Assembly (NCBI GenBank): GCA_024760905.1
Contig: CM045751.1
Span: 7,661,001 to 7,725,000, forward strand
Length of the DNA stretch: 64,000 nt
From: Plotosus lineatus
Taxonomy: Eukaryota; Chordata; Actinopteri; Siluriformes; Plotosidae
Direction: 5' to 3'
The translations under genes and the position numbers were made by a program. A model generated the notes under the pieces. It did not search any database, was not told the origin of the DNA, and was given only the letters and a program-made list of their open reading frames with translations. Positions 14,292 through 24,042 of this stretch are shown here, one piece after another. Position 1 is the stretch's first letter, and each line of letters opens with the position of its first letter.

Positions 14292-14433
14292 AATGTAGAA
14301 AGACAGGAAAACAAAGTGAGAAGAAGAAATGTTTAGTGACTCAGCTGTCTTTACCTTCACTCTGAGCCCTCACACATGATAACATTGCCACTGCCATGAA
14401 GGCAGAAGCTGCCAAACACAGCCTTCTCTTCAT
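1..14433 (-). CDS. col12a1: Collagen type XII alpha-1 chain, N-terminal half (5' part of gene; continues past base 1)
   Basis: Collagen XII is a FACIT collagen secreted into the extracellular matrix, where it decorates type I collagen fibrils. Ten coding exons on the minus strand (14355-14433, 9910-10026, 8966-9109, 8823-8879, 7317-7580, 5277-5441, 4556-4729, 2628-2918, 1202-1804, 1-205) join without a frame break, all at phase 1, to give about 700 residues. Order: signal peptide (about 1-23), FN3 (27-113), short linker (114-132), VWA (133-333), FN3 (334-430), VWA (431-631), start of a third FN3. This matches the N-terminus of COL12A1 and not COL14A1 or COL20A1, which have a single VWA early on. 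The second VWA is especially close to its human counterpart (remembered, not aligned). Teleosts can carry two copies (a/b); which one this is cannot be told. The triple-helical end lies outside the window. The first VWA has lost its metal-binding residues. Confidence 0.93.
1202..1804 (-). CDS. col12a1: col12a1 coding exon 9: complete VWA domain 2
   Basis: A single 603-nt exon holds a whole VWA domain (phase 1 at both ends; acceptor ctccttccag, donor GTGAGT). All metal-site elements are intact: [11 protein letters not shown] (DxSxS), YRGGSTNTG (Thr) and [10 protein letters not shown] (Asp). The domain is bracketed by Cys residues near both ends (ECSLG and SICLRIEQE). It is the most conserved block in the window and fixes the identity as collagen XII. 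Exon 10 follows at KQKSLISP. Confidence 0.96.
1897..2268 (+). repeat. tRNA-derived SINE, type B head with type X tail
   Basis: Head ggcacggtggcgcagtggg with box B-like gggttcgacttcc, body gtgtggagtttgtatgttctc, tail ctaattaagattaagcgattcagaaaatgaatg.. In the col12a1 intron between exons 8 and 9. Confidence 0.8.
2281..2579 (+). repeat. tRNA-derived SINE, type B, decayed
   Basis: Starts ggcagcacgatgatatagc and box B gggttcaagtccc, with the same body as 1897-2268 and a tail ending taggattaagcagttcgg. Follows the previous SINE almost directly. Confidence 0.7.
2628..2918 (-). CDS. col12a1: col12a1 coding exon 8: FN3 domain 2
   Basis: 291 nt, phase 1 at both ends; this FN3 domain is unsplit. Visible signatures are the core Trp ([15 protein letters not shown]) and [16 protein letters not shown]. 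Acceptor ctgattgtag, donor GTAAAT. It ends EPIKISM, and the next exon supplies E-C of the second VWA. Confidence 0.94.
3127..4172 (-). mobile_element. 5'-truncated RTE-like LINE with open reverse transcriptase frame and 16-bp target duplication
   Basis: The minus strand carries 332 uninterrupted codons of a non-LTR reverse transcriptase C-terminal part. Visible are [19 protein letters not shown] (RT domain 4), [10 protein letters not shown] (catalytic FADD box), KTEYMCV, then the thumb and a basic C-terminus ending [11 protein letters not shown]. The element stops in a (GAA)n tail. Flanks agatactacagtaatt at 3111-3126 and 4173-4188 are identical, a clear target-site duplication. The 5' part (endonuclease and N-terminal RT) is missing, as is usual for LINE copies. 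It lies in a col12a1 intron in the gene's own orientation. The clade (RTE-like) is inferred from the tail and the LYGLE-type thumb motif. Confidence 0.88.
4248..4493. repeat. Imperfect inverted repeat, arms of about 98-106 bp, loop of about 33 nt
   Basis: Arms 4257-4354 and 4388-4484 pair with only a few mismatches (for example gaatgtaggcgcttgtcgca against its complement at 4454-4476). The pairing continues outward in atatgtg/cacatat. It lies in the col12a1 intron that starts at 4555. Probably a foldback element or MITE. Confidence 0.85.
4556..4729 (-). CDS. col12a1: col12a1 coding exon 7: VWA domain 1, last part, and linker to FN3-2
   Basis: 174 nt, phase 1 at both ends, between a gaaattcag acceptor and a GTAAAT donor. 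It encodes [18 protein letters not shown] followed by [14 protein letters not shown] and a C-terminal Cys (TRVCAV), then an acidic linker ending GGE. It closes VWA-1 and runs into the FN3-2 exon at GEVVEPASN, matching GEEVVEPPSN of the human chain. A 98-bp inverted repeat begins about 70 nt beyond its donor. Confidence 0.92.
5277..5441 (-). CDS. col12a1: col12a1 coding exon 6: VWA domain 1, middle part
   Basis: 165 nt, phase 1 at both ends, with a catttttcag acceptor and a GTATGT donor. It carries [13 protein letters not shown], where other collagen VWA domains read ITDG. The metal-coordinating Asp is therefore Gly (residue 251). The rest ([13 protein letters not shown]) is normal VWA sequence, so the fold should be kept although the metal site is not. 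Confidence 0.93.
5930..6110 (-). repeat. SINE type B fragment
   Basis: On the minus strand: tggtgtagtggtcaggatgc... head and gtgtggagtccacatgttct body. The tail is missing. Confidence 0.6.
6132..6472 (+). repeat. tRNA-derived SINE, type A head with type X tail (full length)
   Basis: Box A-like tggcctggtgg and box B-like gggttcaaacccc in the first 70 nt, then ttatcaaaggctggtcatgt... and the tail taattaggattaagcagttc. A reference copy for the type A family in this window. Confidence 0.8.
7317..7580 (-). CDS. col12a1: col12a1 coding exon 5: VWA domain 1, first part
   Basis: 264 nt, phase 1 at both ends. The acceptor is ttttactcag and the donor GTGTTT is a weak match to consensus. It encodes strand A with [11 protein letters not shown], then helix 1 and the AVVQYS strand, ending at FMGGDIKT. 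The normal VWA metal site begins D-x-S-x-S, but here the last Ser is Asn (residue 151). The Thr that usually follows the GG-N/S pair is Ile (residue 218). A (AC)n tract begins about 8 nt past the donor. Confidence 0.93.
7760..8030 (-). repeat. SINE type B fragment, decayed
   Basis: Contains gcatgtcttttgattgtggg, then aggaaac and cacaagcacag in reverse orientation; heavily diverged. Confidence 0.5.
8823..8879 (-). CDS. col12a1: col12a1 coding exon 4: 19-codon linker between FN3-1 and VWA-1
   Basis: A 57-nt exon, phase 1 at both ends, lies between a cactgtag acceptor and a GTAAGT donor. It encodes a polar, basic linker ([17 protein letters not shown]) and supplies the first base of the Lys codon before the first Cys of the VWA domain. 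Human COL12A1 has a linker of similar length and character at the same point. It was recognised by splice sites and phase, not by sequence conservation, so it is somewhat less certain than its neighbours. Confidence 0.8.
8966..9109 (-). CDS. col12a1: col12a1 coding exon 3: second half of FN3 domain 1
   Basis: 144 nt, phase 1 at both ends, with a ttctttgtag acceptor and a consensus GTAAGT donor. The protein includes the FN3 signature [16 protein letters not shown] (the L-x-P/A-x-x-x-Y pattern before strand F). It joins the previous exon at Gly-Thr/Asp. Confidence 0.9.
9910..10026 (-). CDS. col12a1: col12a1 coding exon 2: first half of FN3 domain 1
   Basis: The exon is 117 nt and phase 1 at both ends, bounded by a tttcacag acceptor and a GTGGGT donor. 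It encodes a segment starting [19 protein letters not shown] and continuing with the FN3 core tryptophan (TWKSP). FN3 domains are typically split by an intron, and the second half follows at 9109-8966. The exon was too short to stand out as an ORF and was found by splice sites and frame. Confidence 0.88.
12176..12629. mobile_element. Tigger/pogo-like non-autonomous DNA transposon with TA target duplication
   Basis: Ends are inverted (cagtgatccctcact... / ...agtgagggatccctg) and flanked by TA at 12174-12175 and 12630-12631. The interior has an A-rich tract and no coding remnant. It is one member of a family seen several times in this window (24170, 28962, 34729, 45634, 48168). Confidence 0.75.
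14071..14290. repeat. (GA)n-rich tract upstream of the col12a1 start codon exon's neighbour region
   Basis: Two long interrupted (GA)n runs (14071-14165 and 14220-14290) lie in the intron just 3' of the signal-peptide exon. Confidence 0.9.
14355..14433 (-). CDS. col12a1: col12a1 coding exon 1: start codon and signal peptide
   Basis: The ATG lies at 14433-14431. It opens 26 codons beginning [18 protein letters not shown] and then SCVRAQSE: a basic n-region, a hydrophobic core and a likely cleavage after Ala23. The exon ends in AAG followed by a GTAAAG donor, leaving phase 1. An acceptor at 14472-14473 after a T-rich tract (reads cttgtttcttag) makes this the second exon of the transcript, with 38 nt of 5' UTR. 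It joins directly in frame to the first FN3 exon, as in the human chain, where the mature protein also begins with PPSDL-type sequence. Confidence 0.88.
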
Positions 14434-16374
14434 TTTCACTCTGTGTCTGTCTCAACAGAGCATGAATGGACCTAAGAAACAAGCACATCATTAAATTCTG
14501 CATTCCACAATCCAAACACACACACACACACACACACACTTTTATCTCACACCATCTGATACATTTATTTAATATATAGCTTTAGACATTGCCTTAAGAC
14601 GAAACACCTGATAGCAATCTAAATGATAGGTATCCGAGGCTGGCGTTATAAGAGTAGTGTTGCTCCTTTAACGGCTGTACCAACTTCAGTCCTGAAGAAA
14701 ATACATTAATTAATTGCCCCTGTGTTTCCCAACTATGTCCTGGGGTGAAAGAAGAAAGGGTGAATACCTAAGGGGAGTTTTCACTGCCTTTCACTGTCTA
14801 ATTTTAGCACTGAGATCAAAAACCCCATAAGTCACATTTCATGAAATTTGACTTCTCGGGTTTTTTTTTTTTTTTTTATCTCATTGCCTCAACTTCTGTG
14901 TTTATCTGTATCCACCTGTCGTGTTTGTTTAATTATCTATTGTAAGAGTTTGTGTTCTGTACTCCCGTTAATGTTTGTTACTGTTTTGCCCAGCAAAAGT
15001 TTGTCTGCCTATCGGAGTTAGATTGTGTTTTTTGTTTTTATTTTTAATTCTGTGCGAGTCTAAGTGGTTGGTCATGAACCTTTATTTCTGGAGGTTTTTA
15101 TTTCACTAATAATAATCATAAAAATCTGTGTTTTTTTTTTTTAATTTCTCAATAGTTCAGTCTTCTTGGGTTTCCTGTGGGAGCACAGACACGAGACCAC
15201 CATCCAAATCATCTTGCATGCCTATGGAGCATCACTCAGGAGCTCCGCTTAAATACCGCCTGATCGCTGTCTGCTGAAGTCCTCAAGTCTCTCTTGTTCT
15301 TGGGGGTAAATTTTTTGCACATTTTCATTCAGAGTCCAATATTCTCAAGTTTCACGAGAATCATTTCATTAAAGTCATAAAACCACACAAAATTACTTAA
15401 TTGCATAATAAAATTGAATTAAATGCTACTTTTCAAAATGTACAATTCTGTACTCAAAGTATTCTCTCAAGAATTACACATTAGAGTTAACCTGAAATAA
15501 ATGGTGTGACATGTTATGTAGATAAATGGGGTGCACTTTATTTCCAAAGATTTATTTTACACACCACGACTTAGAAACTTTTCGAGAAACTACAAAAGAA
15601 ATTGGAATTCAAACGTCTTAAATTACAACCTATGAAGCATTTTGACTTTTCTTGGAACAATATCTCTGCATTACCACATGAAATGGGAATTCCTTTTTAT
15701 TACATCAAGATACAACTTCAAGTCTCCACAATAAACCAGCAACAAAACCGACCCGAGAACCCTTTGGTTTTGCGCGCAGATACACAGCGCCTCCTACCGA
15801 GCACTGCCCCATCTCACGTGTTGATGCTCTCATGCACATTTCAGCTCTCATTAATCTTGAGTTGACAAGGCAAAGTGCACTCAGACTTGAAATAGAGCAA
15901 AATCAAAAATTTATTGGATCAACAGGAATGAATGTCGTACATTATAATTAAGATTTTTGCCTTTCACTGAACCAGCGCATGCGTACTAAGAGCATTGTAA
16001 GATACTTAAATGTGTGCAGGAAATATGTGTATTGTCAAAAAAAAAAAAGATTTCAGAGCAATGATGCCAGGTTATTTACTTCCCAGAAATGGGTACAAGC
16101 AAAAAAAAGACCAAATAAGAAAAGGTCACCATGGTTTTTAATATGAGCTCTCAGATGCAAATCATTATTATAATAATTTTGAAAAATACACTTTTTGTTT
16201 ATATTTTATTGCATTTTTAATAAACTAAATGAAATGTATAAATAATATTGCTAAAAATGACAATATAAGGAATCATCCATGTTTCCCTCCATTAATCTTT
16301 TTCTTAAAAGAACAAAAAATAGAGTTCACTGATTAATTTATTACATTTTTGTGATTTGGGGCTTAGAAATAAGA

Positions 16375-16410
<36 letters not shown>

Positions 16411-16690
16411 GTAATAGTAGTATTAAAAATAAAAAATAATAAAAATGAGCATGAGCATCATAATCTGGACTCACCTCTCAATCCAGACTGCGTCCAAAGG
16501 AAATGACAGCTATATCACACATACAGAGGAGAAAGAGAGTGGAGAGGTCTGGTGTCCCGTCTGTCCTGGTTTACTTTGGACCTGATTACTCACAGACAGC
16601 CGAAGTGATGAAGCCTGAGGAGGAGAGGAAGGAAGAAGGAGGAGGAGGAGGAGGAGGAGGAGGAGGAAGGTCTGCTGTCCAAATGGGCCA
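14434..16690 (-). other. col12a1: col12a1 5' UTR: non-coding first exon (about 16475-16690) plus intron 1 and 38 nt of exon 2
   Basis: A strong donor GAG|GTGAGT ends an exon at 16475. Its partner acceptor is at 14472-14473, just upstream of the ATG exon. The upstream limit near 16690 is a guess from GC-box and TTAA-type sequence at 16708-16727. The exon holds a (TCC)n tract (plus strand GGA repeats 16640-16672). Two short upstream reading frames occur in the spliced leader: 14 codons from 16522 to 16478, and three codons (M-L-C) at 14463-14452. Confidence 0.5.
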
Positions 16691-16738
16691 GGATCTGTCC
16701 TCGGTCTGCTACTTAACAGGGGGGCGGTGATATTGAGC

Positions 16739-16765
<27 letters not shown>
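16690..16765 (-). promoter_or_regulatory. Candidate col12a1 core promoter
   Basis: On the minus strand a GC box (accgccccc, about 16719-16727) is followed by a TTAAGTAG element near 16709-16716 and then the presumed first exon. A poly-A/T run of about 30 bases (16743-16772) lies just upstream. Only position and these weak motifs support the call. Confidence 0.3.
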
Positions 16766-16775
<10 letters not shown>

Positions 16776-16893
16776 TCTTACGACATCGTCCTCATCATGA
16801 GAGCTTCTGGGAGGAATTTACACTGCTGGAAACTTCTGCACACTCCTTTGATGGGGATGGAGCTCATCTATCAGAGGAGCTCAGGAATGAAGG

Positions 16894-16899
16894 CTGGGG

Positions 16900-16955
<56 letters not shown>

Positions 16956-16972
16956 GCACGCACGCACACACG

Positions 16973-17006
<34 letters not shown>

Positions 17007-17271
17007 TCCACACAAAAACAGTTATCCTACTCTCCTTGTGAGGACTTTAATTATTATCCAGCAGATTAATACAATGCCTACACCTCAGTCTCACCATAAC
17101 TTTAACCTCAGATATGTTTTTTTCTTATCCTGGACGTTTAAGTAAAAACGGCAAGTTAAAAATAAATAAATAAAATATTCTGGGGACCAGCCAAATGCCT
17201 TCACAAGGTTAAAACTGTCAGATACTCCTATGCTTGTGGGCATATTTGGTATCAACCAAGATATAAAAACA

Positions 17272-17311
<40 letters not shown>

Positions 17312-17322
17312 GCGCGCACACA
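16894..17322. repeat. Two (CA)n blocks in the col12a1 upstream region
   Basis: (CA)n with CG-rich variants at 16894-17006 and a further run at 17273-17322. Confidence 0.9.
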
Positions 17323-17480
17323 CAAGCAAGTACAAGTTACATGCAAAGACTTGCATAGATATTAAACAAATCTTCCTCATTTAAAAAGAAATCCCTTAAT
17401 GGCTGTTCAGAGAATATAGAAACACAAAACCATATGCTGTGGTTTTCGAAAAGTGATATTATTTGTCTTTGAGTACACAG

Positions 17481-17722
17481 AATATGGCGCAGTGGTGAGC
17501 ATGTCTGCTTCACAGCAAGGGGGCCTGGGTTTGATTTCTGAGTTTGTGCGCTTCTGTGTGGAGTTTGCACGTTCCCCTTGCTTGCGTAGACTTCCTCTGG
17601 GTACCCTGGTTTCATCATGCAGTCCAAAAACATGCGCAGTGGGCTAATTCGCTGTTCAGAATCGCCCCTAGCTGTGAATGTGTGAAGGGTTAAATGTGTC
17701 TAAGTGGCTTAGAGGATGACTG
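17481..17722 (+). repeat. SINE type B copy
   Basis: Head tggcgcagtggtgagcatgt, box B gggtttgatttctg and body ctgtgtggagtttgcacgtt; the tail is decayed. Confidence 0.7.
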
Positions 17723-18304
17723 AACACAAAAAAAGAAATATCAGGTAATATTTAATAATTAACTATTCTGTGCCAAACACAAGATGGATGTCGTGTCCAT
17801 CTTGAGAACTTTTCAACCGACCGAGCCGCAGATGAATAATTGTTTATAAAGCATGCAGAAACACAAGTAAAATAAATGAACACAAGATTTTTTAATGTTT
17901 AATTTTCCATTATAAATGCATGGCCAGGATAATACCGCCAGCTCCAAGTGACTGACAAACCGTGAGTGTCCATTGTTCTGATGCAAGCATTATCCACTCA
18001 GGATAATGAACCAATCAGATTACACCGTTTCCGTTGTTTAGTTTTATTATACCTTTCAAGGTAGATATGTCTCACCTTCAGTTTGCATGTTTGCTTGTTT
18101 GTTAGCAGGTCTATACGAGAGCAAAAACTATATTTGGATTTTCCAGCAATTTCTAACAGAGGATGGGGTTGGGATATGAAAGACTCCGTTAGATTTTGGA
18201 TATTATTTGACTAAATTCAGGATCCAGATTTCTGAAAATGATTTTTTTTAATATGATGAGATAAAATTATTCTTGACATTCTTGGCAGAGGTTTGCACTC
18301 TCGG

Positions 18305-18450
18305 AGTTCGCTTGTGCCCTGGGATGGTCTGGCGAGCTCTTTCGGGTGTACCCTGCATCCATACAGTGTGGGCTTATATAGGCTCCAGCCTCTCCACAAC
18401 CTTAATATGGTCCCTAAATGTTTCAGTAAATGAGTGAGAAAGTGAGTGAT
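18305..18450 (+). repeat. Type X SINE tail fragment
   Basis: Resembles ...gatggtctggcgagct... and ggctccagcctctccacaacc, ending in a degenerate gttt-cag-aaatgagtgag. Confidence 0.45.
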
Positions 18451-18612
18451 TGCCGGTTTATTAAGGCCAAATAAGTAATTACTACGAATATTTCGTGTCT
18501 CATGTTATTAACTTAAATTAATGACAAGATATATTGAAATAAGGAGTTATTTAAGGGGGTGTCATATAAAATTTGCTTAAATAGTCAATGATATCTGTTT
18601 TTGTCATTCTTG

Positions 18613-18855
18613 TTCTTCTTCTCCTTTCGGATTTTTCCCTTTCCTCAGGGGTCGCCACAGCGAATCATCTGATTCGCACATTTAATTTGGCATAGGTTTT
18701 TACATTGGATGCCCTTCCTGACACAACCCTTTAGCAAGGGACAGAAACACGCTGACGGCTTTCCAGCCTACTCTCGTCGAAAGTCAGCAATGGTTCTTTT
18801 ACATGAACCTCTCACCATAGACAGTGAGAGACATGGCCGGCCTTTGATAAGTCTG
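18613..18855 (-). repeat. SINE type A fragment with LINE-type (Y) tail
   Basis: In reverse, tcaaaggccggccatgtctc leads to caggaagggcatccaatgt and then gattcgctgtggcgaccc..., the tail of the RTE-like LINE. Confidence 0.7.
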
Positions 18856-19767
18856 TAAATTGTGTAACAATTTTATTGGTTTATATTTATTTGCAGACGC
18901 CGCCCTCTGGCGGCCATGCCATGAATTACGTCTTAGTAATTTGCTATTATATTTTGCACATAATAGAAATAGTATGTATTATGCAGCATATAGATTATAT
19001 TGTATTCTCTATTCTATCGTTAAAATAATTTTTTTTTTTTTACTTGTCATTTTTAAATGTGTCCTTTGTCACTGAAATTTCATTGTCATAAGTAGTGGGA
19101 GCATGGAGGCCTTCGTTGTAGTTAGGGTTGTTCAGTTGTGAATGTTGGTGGAAATGATTGCATCTGTCGTTATTAAATAGTTTTTCTCTCCTGTTGACGA
19201 TCTAAGTCTCTCTCTCTTTTTCTCAAACTCCTTGTAACTCATATTATATGACTTGATGCTGTCTGTGTGGATATGCTACTCTGCGCTATGTGTAATATTT
19301 TCAGGTTGTCTTTTTCTCCCACACAAGTTACGCCTTGAATAAAACTCTCCACTCACACGATCCGCCCGCTGCAGCCGCCCCAGAGATCATTATTCACAAT
19401 CCACAGACCAAACCCCAGTTAAGAGGATGTGTTTTGGATGAATGGTCTTTATGCTACAGTTCCAGAAACTTGTAGAATCAGTGATGCTGGCAGCTCCTGT
19501 TGACTCAAGGACTCACCAAGACATCTTATTTTGGATTTTTCTTTAAATTGCCAGATATATTTCCATCTTGTTAGAAAGGGCTGTATTTTACATCATGTCA
19601 GTGCCAGCATGGAGCAACATTGTCCTGTTCTAATGAGGAGGACCTAATGATCTTTTTGTATTGTTCTAAGTTTGCACTGTATTATTGTAATATATTGGGC
19701 CCCCATGTTTGGTCCCAAATGTAGTATTTGAAAGAGATGTATGTATGATTTAAAAAAAAAAGATGCT

Positions 19768-20420
19768 AACTGGGTTATCAAAGGCCGGCCGTGTCTGTCA
19801 CTGGCTATGATGAGAGGTTCATGTAAAAGAACCATTGCTGACTTCCAACAAGAGTACGTAGCTGCAAGGCCATCAGCGTGTTTCTACCCTGCGATGGGCT
19901 GACGAGCTGTCCAGGGTGTACTCTGTCCTCGCCCAGAGTCGGCTGATATGGGCGCCAGCCTCCCCGTGACCAGAATTAGGATTAAGTGGTTCAAAAAATT
20001 AATGAATGAATACCAAAGGACATGAGGAAAGGTTCATCAGAAAAATTACTTCTGCTGCTCGATCGTTCTGGGTAGATTTGGACAGCTTTACTGACCCTTG
20101 GCTTTACTTTAGGTTTACAGTTCAATGTGTGTTGTATTTAATTTGTATTTTCCCCGCAACCGTAATTAGGATTAAGCGGTTACAGAAAATGAAATATTCA
20201 TGTTCATAAGCCAGGGGCAGTAGTGGCCCAGTGGTAAGGTCCTGGATTACTGATCCCAAGGTTGGGGGTCCAAGCCCCACTGTTGATGGTTGTCATTGCT
20301 GCCGCCTCCCCCGAGCAGTTAACTAGGTTAGCAAGCAAGGAGGCCTGTGCCTATCCCGGCTGACTCTGGGCATGGGCGGGGTACACCCTGGACAGCTCGC
20401 CAGGCCATTGAAGGTCTGAG
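19768..20420 (+). repeat. Two SINE type A copies and a tail fragment
   Basis: A body plus X tail at 19768-20005, a detached X tail at 20150-20200 (ccgtaattaggattaagcgg), and a type A head at 20213-20290 (gtggcccagtggtaaggtcc) joined to a reverse-oriented tail piece up to about 20415. Confidence 0.6.
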
Positions 20421-20540
20421 TTGAGTCCAAGATTTTTGTTTTTAATATTTGGAATATAAGAAATGTTAAAAAAAAAAAAAAAAAAAATGGAGCTTGTGGA
20501 AAAATATCATGACAGTAATTTCTATCATAACTGTGCTGTA

Positions 20541-20723
20541 TGGGACTACATGGTGGTTTGGTGGTTAGCAGTGTCATCTCAAAGCAAGAAGGTTCTGGGT
20601 TTGAATTTCACAGCCAGCTTTGGGACTGAAGGTAAACTGCACCTTCCCTCCTCCACATTCATGACTTTTGACCTTGACCAAGGTACCTAACCCCTAAATG
20701 TTATCCCAGCAGCCCACTGTGCC

Positions 20724-20725
<2 letters not shown>
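20541..20725 (+). repeat. tRNA-derived SINE fragment of another type
   Basis: Head tggtggtttggtggttagc and gggtttgaatttcac, then a body unlike types A and B (gaccttgaccaaggtaccta). Ends in a (TG)n run (20727-20774). Confidence 0.5.
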
Positions 20726-20775
<50 letters not shown>

Positions 20776-21244
20776 TCACTTTGTATGGATTAAATGTAGA
20801 AGTAATCATTTCCTTTCTTGGATTAATACAGAATAGCAAATAAAATTAAATTAAAAAAAATAAAAGTACCTTGCCCCTCAACTGGAATGTTCTGGGATTG
20901 GCTCCAGATTCATCTGCAACTCTGACAGATAAACACTTGCGATAAAGGAAGGAAGGATGAATGTACTGAATGTTATTGAAAACTGTCTTATCGAGTCCTA
21001 CATGCTTTATATCTGACCATCCGCGCCTACTCGCATGAACGGTAATGAGTGCATAGCGATACCCAAACACTATTAAATGGTGTTGACGAGCCATGCACAT
21101 ACCCGCACTGTTTACATTTGGATGGATCGTCCCACACCACTATTTGATCAGTATTGGTGTCAGATGTAGAAAAAGAAACACAGGCGGCTGTAATATTTTT
21201 AAAAATAACATCAAATAAAGGGCTGAATAAAAATATAAATAAAT

Positions 21245-21553
21245 ATGGCCCAGTGCTAATGTGCTAGATTACCGATCCCAAGGTTATGGGTTCAAGCCCC
21301 ACTGTCGTCGCTGCTAACTGGGTTATCAAAGGACGACCATGTCTCTCACTGTCAATGGTGAGAAGCAGGTAAAAGAACCATTGCTGACTTTCGACAAGAG
21401 TAGTTGCATGGCCATCAGCGTGTTTCTACATTGTAATGGCCTGGCGAGCTGTCCACGGTGTACTTTGCCCTGGCCCAGAGTCGACTGAGATGGACACCAG
21501 CCTCCCCATAATCCTAATTAGCATTAAGCGGTTGAGAAAATAAATGAATTAAT
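21245..21553 (+). repeat. SINE type A, X tail
   Basis: tggcccagtgctaatgtgct head, gggttcaagccccac box B, tail ctaattagcattaagcgg. Confidence 0.75.
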
Positions 21554-22166
21554 GTTTATAAACCTGATGATTGTGTGTGTGTGTTTATATGATGTTTTAT
21601 GTTCTTGTTAGTGCTGGGCGATTTTTATAGGACAGTTACCCTGTAAGTTCCTGCTAATGGACATAATGGACAGTTTCTGTTTAGGTGAGATCATTGCCAT
21701 AACGCACCATGTGTAAACATGACAAAATAACCAGTTTTAACACGCACACTTTTCACAAGGAGCCTAAACTGGCATGTTCTCCTTTAGGTTGTCTTCACAG
21801 AAGGCTCTGAAGAGGGAGAGAAAGCCAGTGCTTGCCTGGAATGTTCTTGAGCTCATATATGGACAAGCATTAGCTTGATAAATCATACATCCTTTAATGC
21901 TATCATGTCTTTTTTATGTCAGGGAAATATTACTAGCATGCACTGTATGTGTACGTAGATGCACGTCATTAGATTATCACTTTATTAGTGTCACTTGTCT
22001 TGTGGGAATGATTTAAAGCAGGGGTCACAAACCTTTTTAAAGCTGAGCACTGCTGCTTGGGTACCAATTAATTCGAAGGGTTACCAGGTCGATACACGCT
22101 TCTGAAATAACAAATTTGCTCAATTTACCTTTTAGTTATTATTAATAATGAATTATATTAATCTCT

Positions 22167-22741
22167 GGGCAGTGGTGGCCTGGTGATAAAGGGGCTGGAT
22201 CACTGACCCTGAGGTTGGGGGTTCAAGCCCCCCTCTCAACAGGTTGTCACTGTAACCCCCCCCCCCGGTGTGCGACTCACTGGGTTATCAAAGGCCAGCC
22301 ATGTCTCTCACTGTCTATGGTGTGAAGTTCATGTAAAAGAACCATTGCTGACTTTCCACTAGAGTGGCTGCATATCCGTCAGCGTGGTTCCGCCCCTTGC
22401 TAAGGATTGTGTCAGGAAGGGCATCTGACGTAAAAACCGATGCCAAATGAAGCATGCGAATTATTAATATGACTTCCATGAAGGCACCACACTCTGGACC
22501 GCTCACCAGGTCATCGCGAGGTGGAAACACACTTATGGCAATGCAGCTACTCTTGTCAAAACTCAGCAATGGTTCTTTTACATGGACTTCACACCACAGA
22601 CAGTGAGAGACATGGCCGGCCTTTGATAACCCATTTAGGTACACTGTAGACTGGGGGGACAACACGTTGACAGTGAGGCTTGAGCCCCCAGCCTTAGACT
22701 CAGTGATCTAGCACCTTTACCACTAGGCCACCACTGCCCTC
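22167..22741. repeat. Head-to-head inverted pair of type A SINEs
   Basis: A plus copy with Y tail (22167-22460) is followed by a minus copy (about 22480-22741). Matching segments include ttatcaaaggccagccatgt at 22281 and its complement near 22614. Confidence 0.75.
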
Positions 22742-23033
22742 CAGGTTCTGTTTTAATTATAATCATATTGCAGACACAAGGTCTAAAATGACATGAATCT
22801 GCACTGTGCAATTCTGAAATGGACTAATGTGAACTAAATGTGTGTAGGTTGGGAGTGTTGTTTACACCCGTCTTGCCTGCTGTGCAGATTATCAAGCTGT
22901 TTATGCTTTTCTACATCAAAAAGGTGAGCTCAGAGGCTTTTCCCCCCTCAATTTGAACTTTATTGCATTACAAGTTCACACTCATACATATAGTTCGGCC
23001 AAACTGAAGGAACACTTTATTTTATTTATATAT

Positions 23034-23041
23034 ATACTCAT

Positions 23042-23074
<33 letters not shown>

Positions 23075-23111
23075 TATATACATATATACATATATATACA
23101 CATATATACAT

Positions 23112-23144
<33 letters not shown>

Positions 23145-23157
23145 CATATATATATAT

Positions 23158-23216
<59 letters not shown>
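23034..23216. repeat. Long (TA)n / TATACA tract
   Basis: About 180 bases of alternating TA with regular TACATA interruptions, ending in a pure run. Confidence 0.92.
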
Positions 23217-23219
<3 letters not shown>

Positions 23220-23804
23220 ACTACAGTGGTGTTGTAAAACCTACTGAAAATCATTAATTCTTGATTCTGATTGGCCAGAAGCTTTTTAATATATTTTCTA
23301 TGACCATAAATTGAATTTATGTTGTTTGTTTTCTGGTTTGAATTGTGAATAACTTTCAGAAATTCATGGAAAGGCTGGCAAGGACATACAGTAATTGTCT
23401 GTAACAATGATAATAGCGCATGCTCGTTCCATCACTGTAAAGAGATAAAAATTTTGGAATGAAAAATTGTGGTTTTACATTTATTTTGTTGACATAAAAT
23501 ATAAGGAAACGTGGTATACACACCTCAGAAATAGTCTGCCTGTGAAGTTATTCAGTCCATTCTTTTTAAATCATGGATATTTAGCTTTCATTTTGACATT
23601 GATAAACACTAGAGAAATAAAGTGGAGGGCGGTTGTTCTGATGGTTCTTTTTTTTAATATACGACGACAGGTATACCTTGGCTTACATCGTTAATTGGTT
23701 CCAGGAGAGACGATTTAAATCGAATTAGCTTGTCTCTAGGCTAGACTAGGTTAGGCTACACCGAATTTACTTGTATAATATTTTATACATATATATATAT
23801 AAAA

Positions 23805-24042
23805 AACAAAAATAAAAGGACAGGACAAAGACTTTCTATTGAAACTCCATTTATCACTACAGATCTGTTTCGAGGGGTGGTGAAACCATCCTCTCTCTTC
23901 AGGTGATTATAGAAGAATCTATCAATCTTTTCTTCTATAATCACCTGAAGAGAGAGGATGGTTTCACCACCCCTCGAAACAGATCTGTAGTGATAAATGG
24001 AGTTTCAATAGAAAGTCTTTGTCCTGTCCTTTTATTTTTGTT
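23805..24042. repeat. Perfect 113-bp inverted repeat with 12-nt loop
   Basis: Arm 23805-23917 is the exact reverse complement of 23930-24042 as far as I can read. Short and long (TA)n runs flank it on the two sides (23787-23800 and 24105-24163). The sequence (cctgaagagagagga..., ctcgaaacagatctgt) has the look of a retroelement 3' end. Confidence 0.9.

Noticed and set aside
22953..23407. Long frames of Ile-Tyr or His-Thr repeats (also 16797, 24695, 50775)
   Set aside because: Translations of (TA)n and (CA)n microsatellites.
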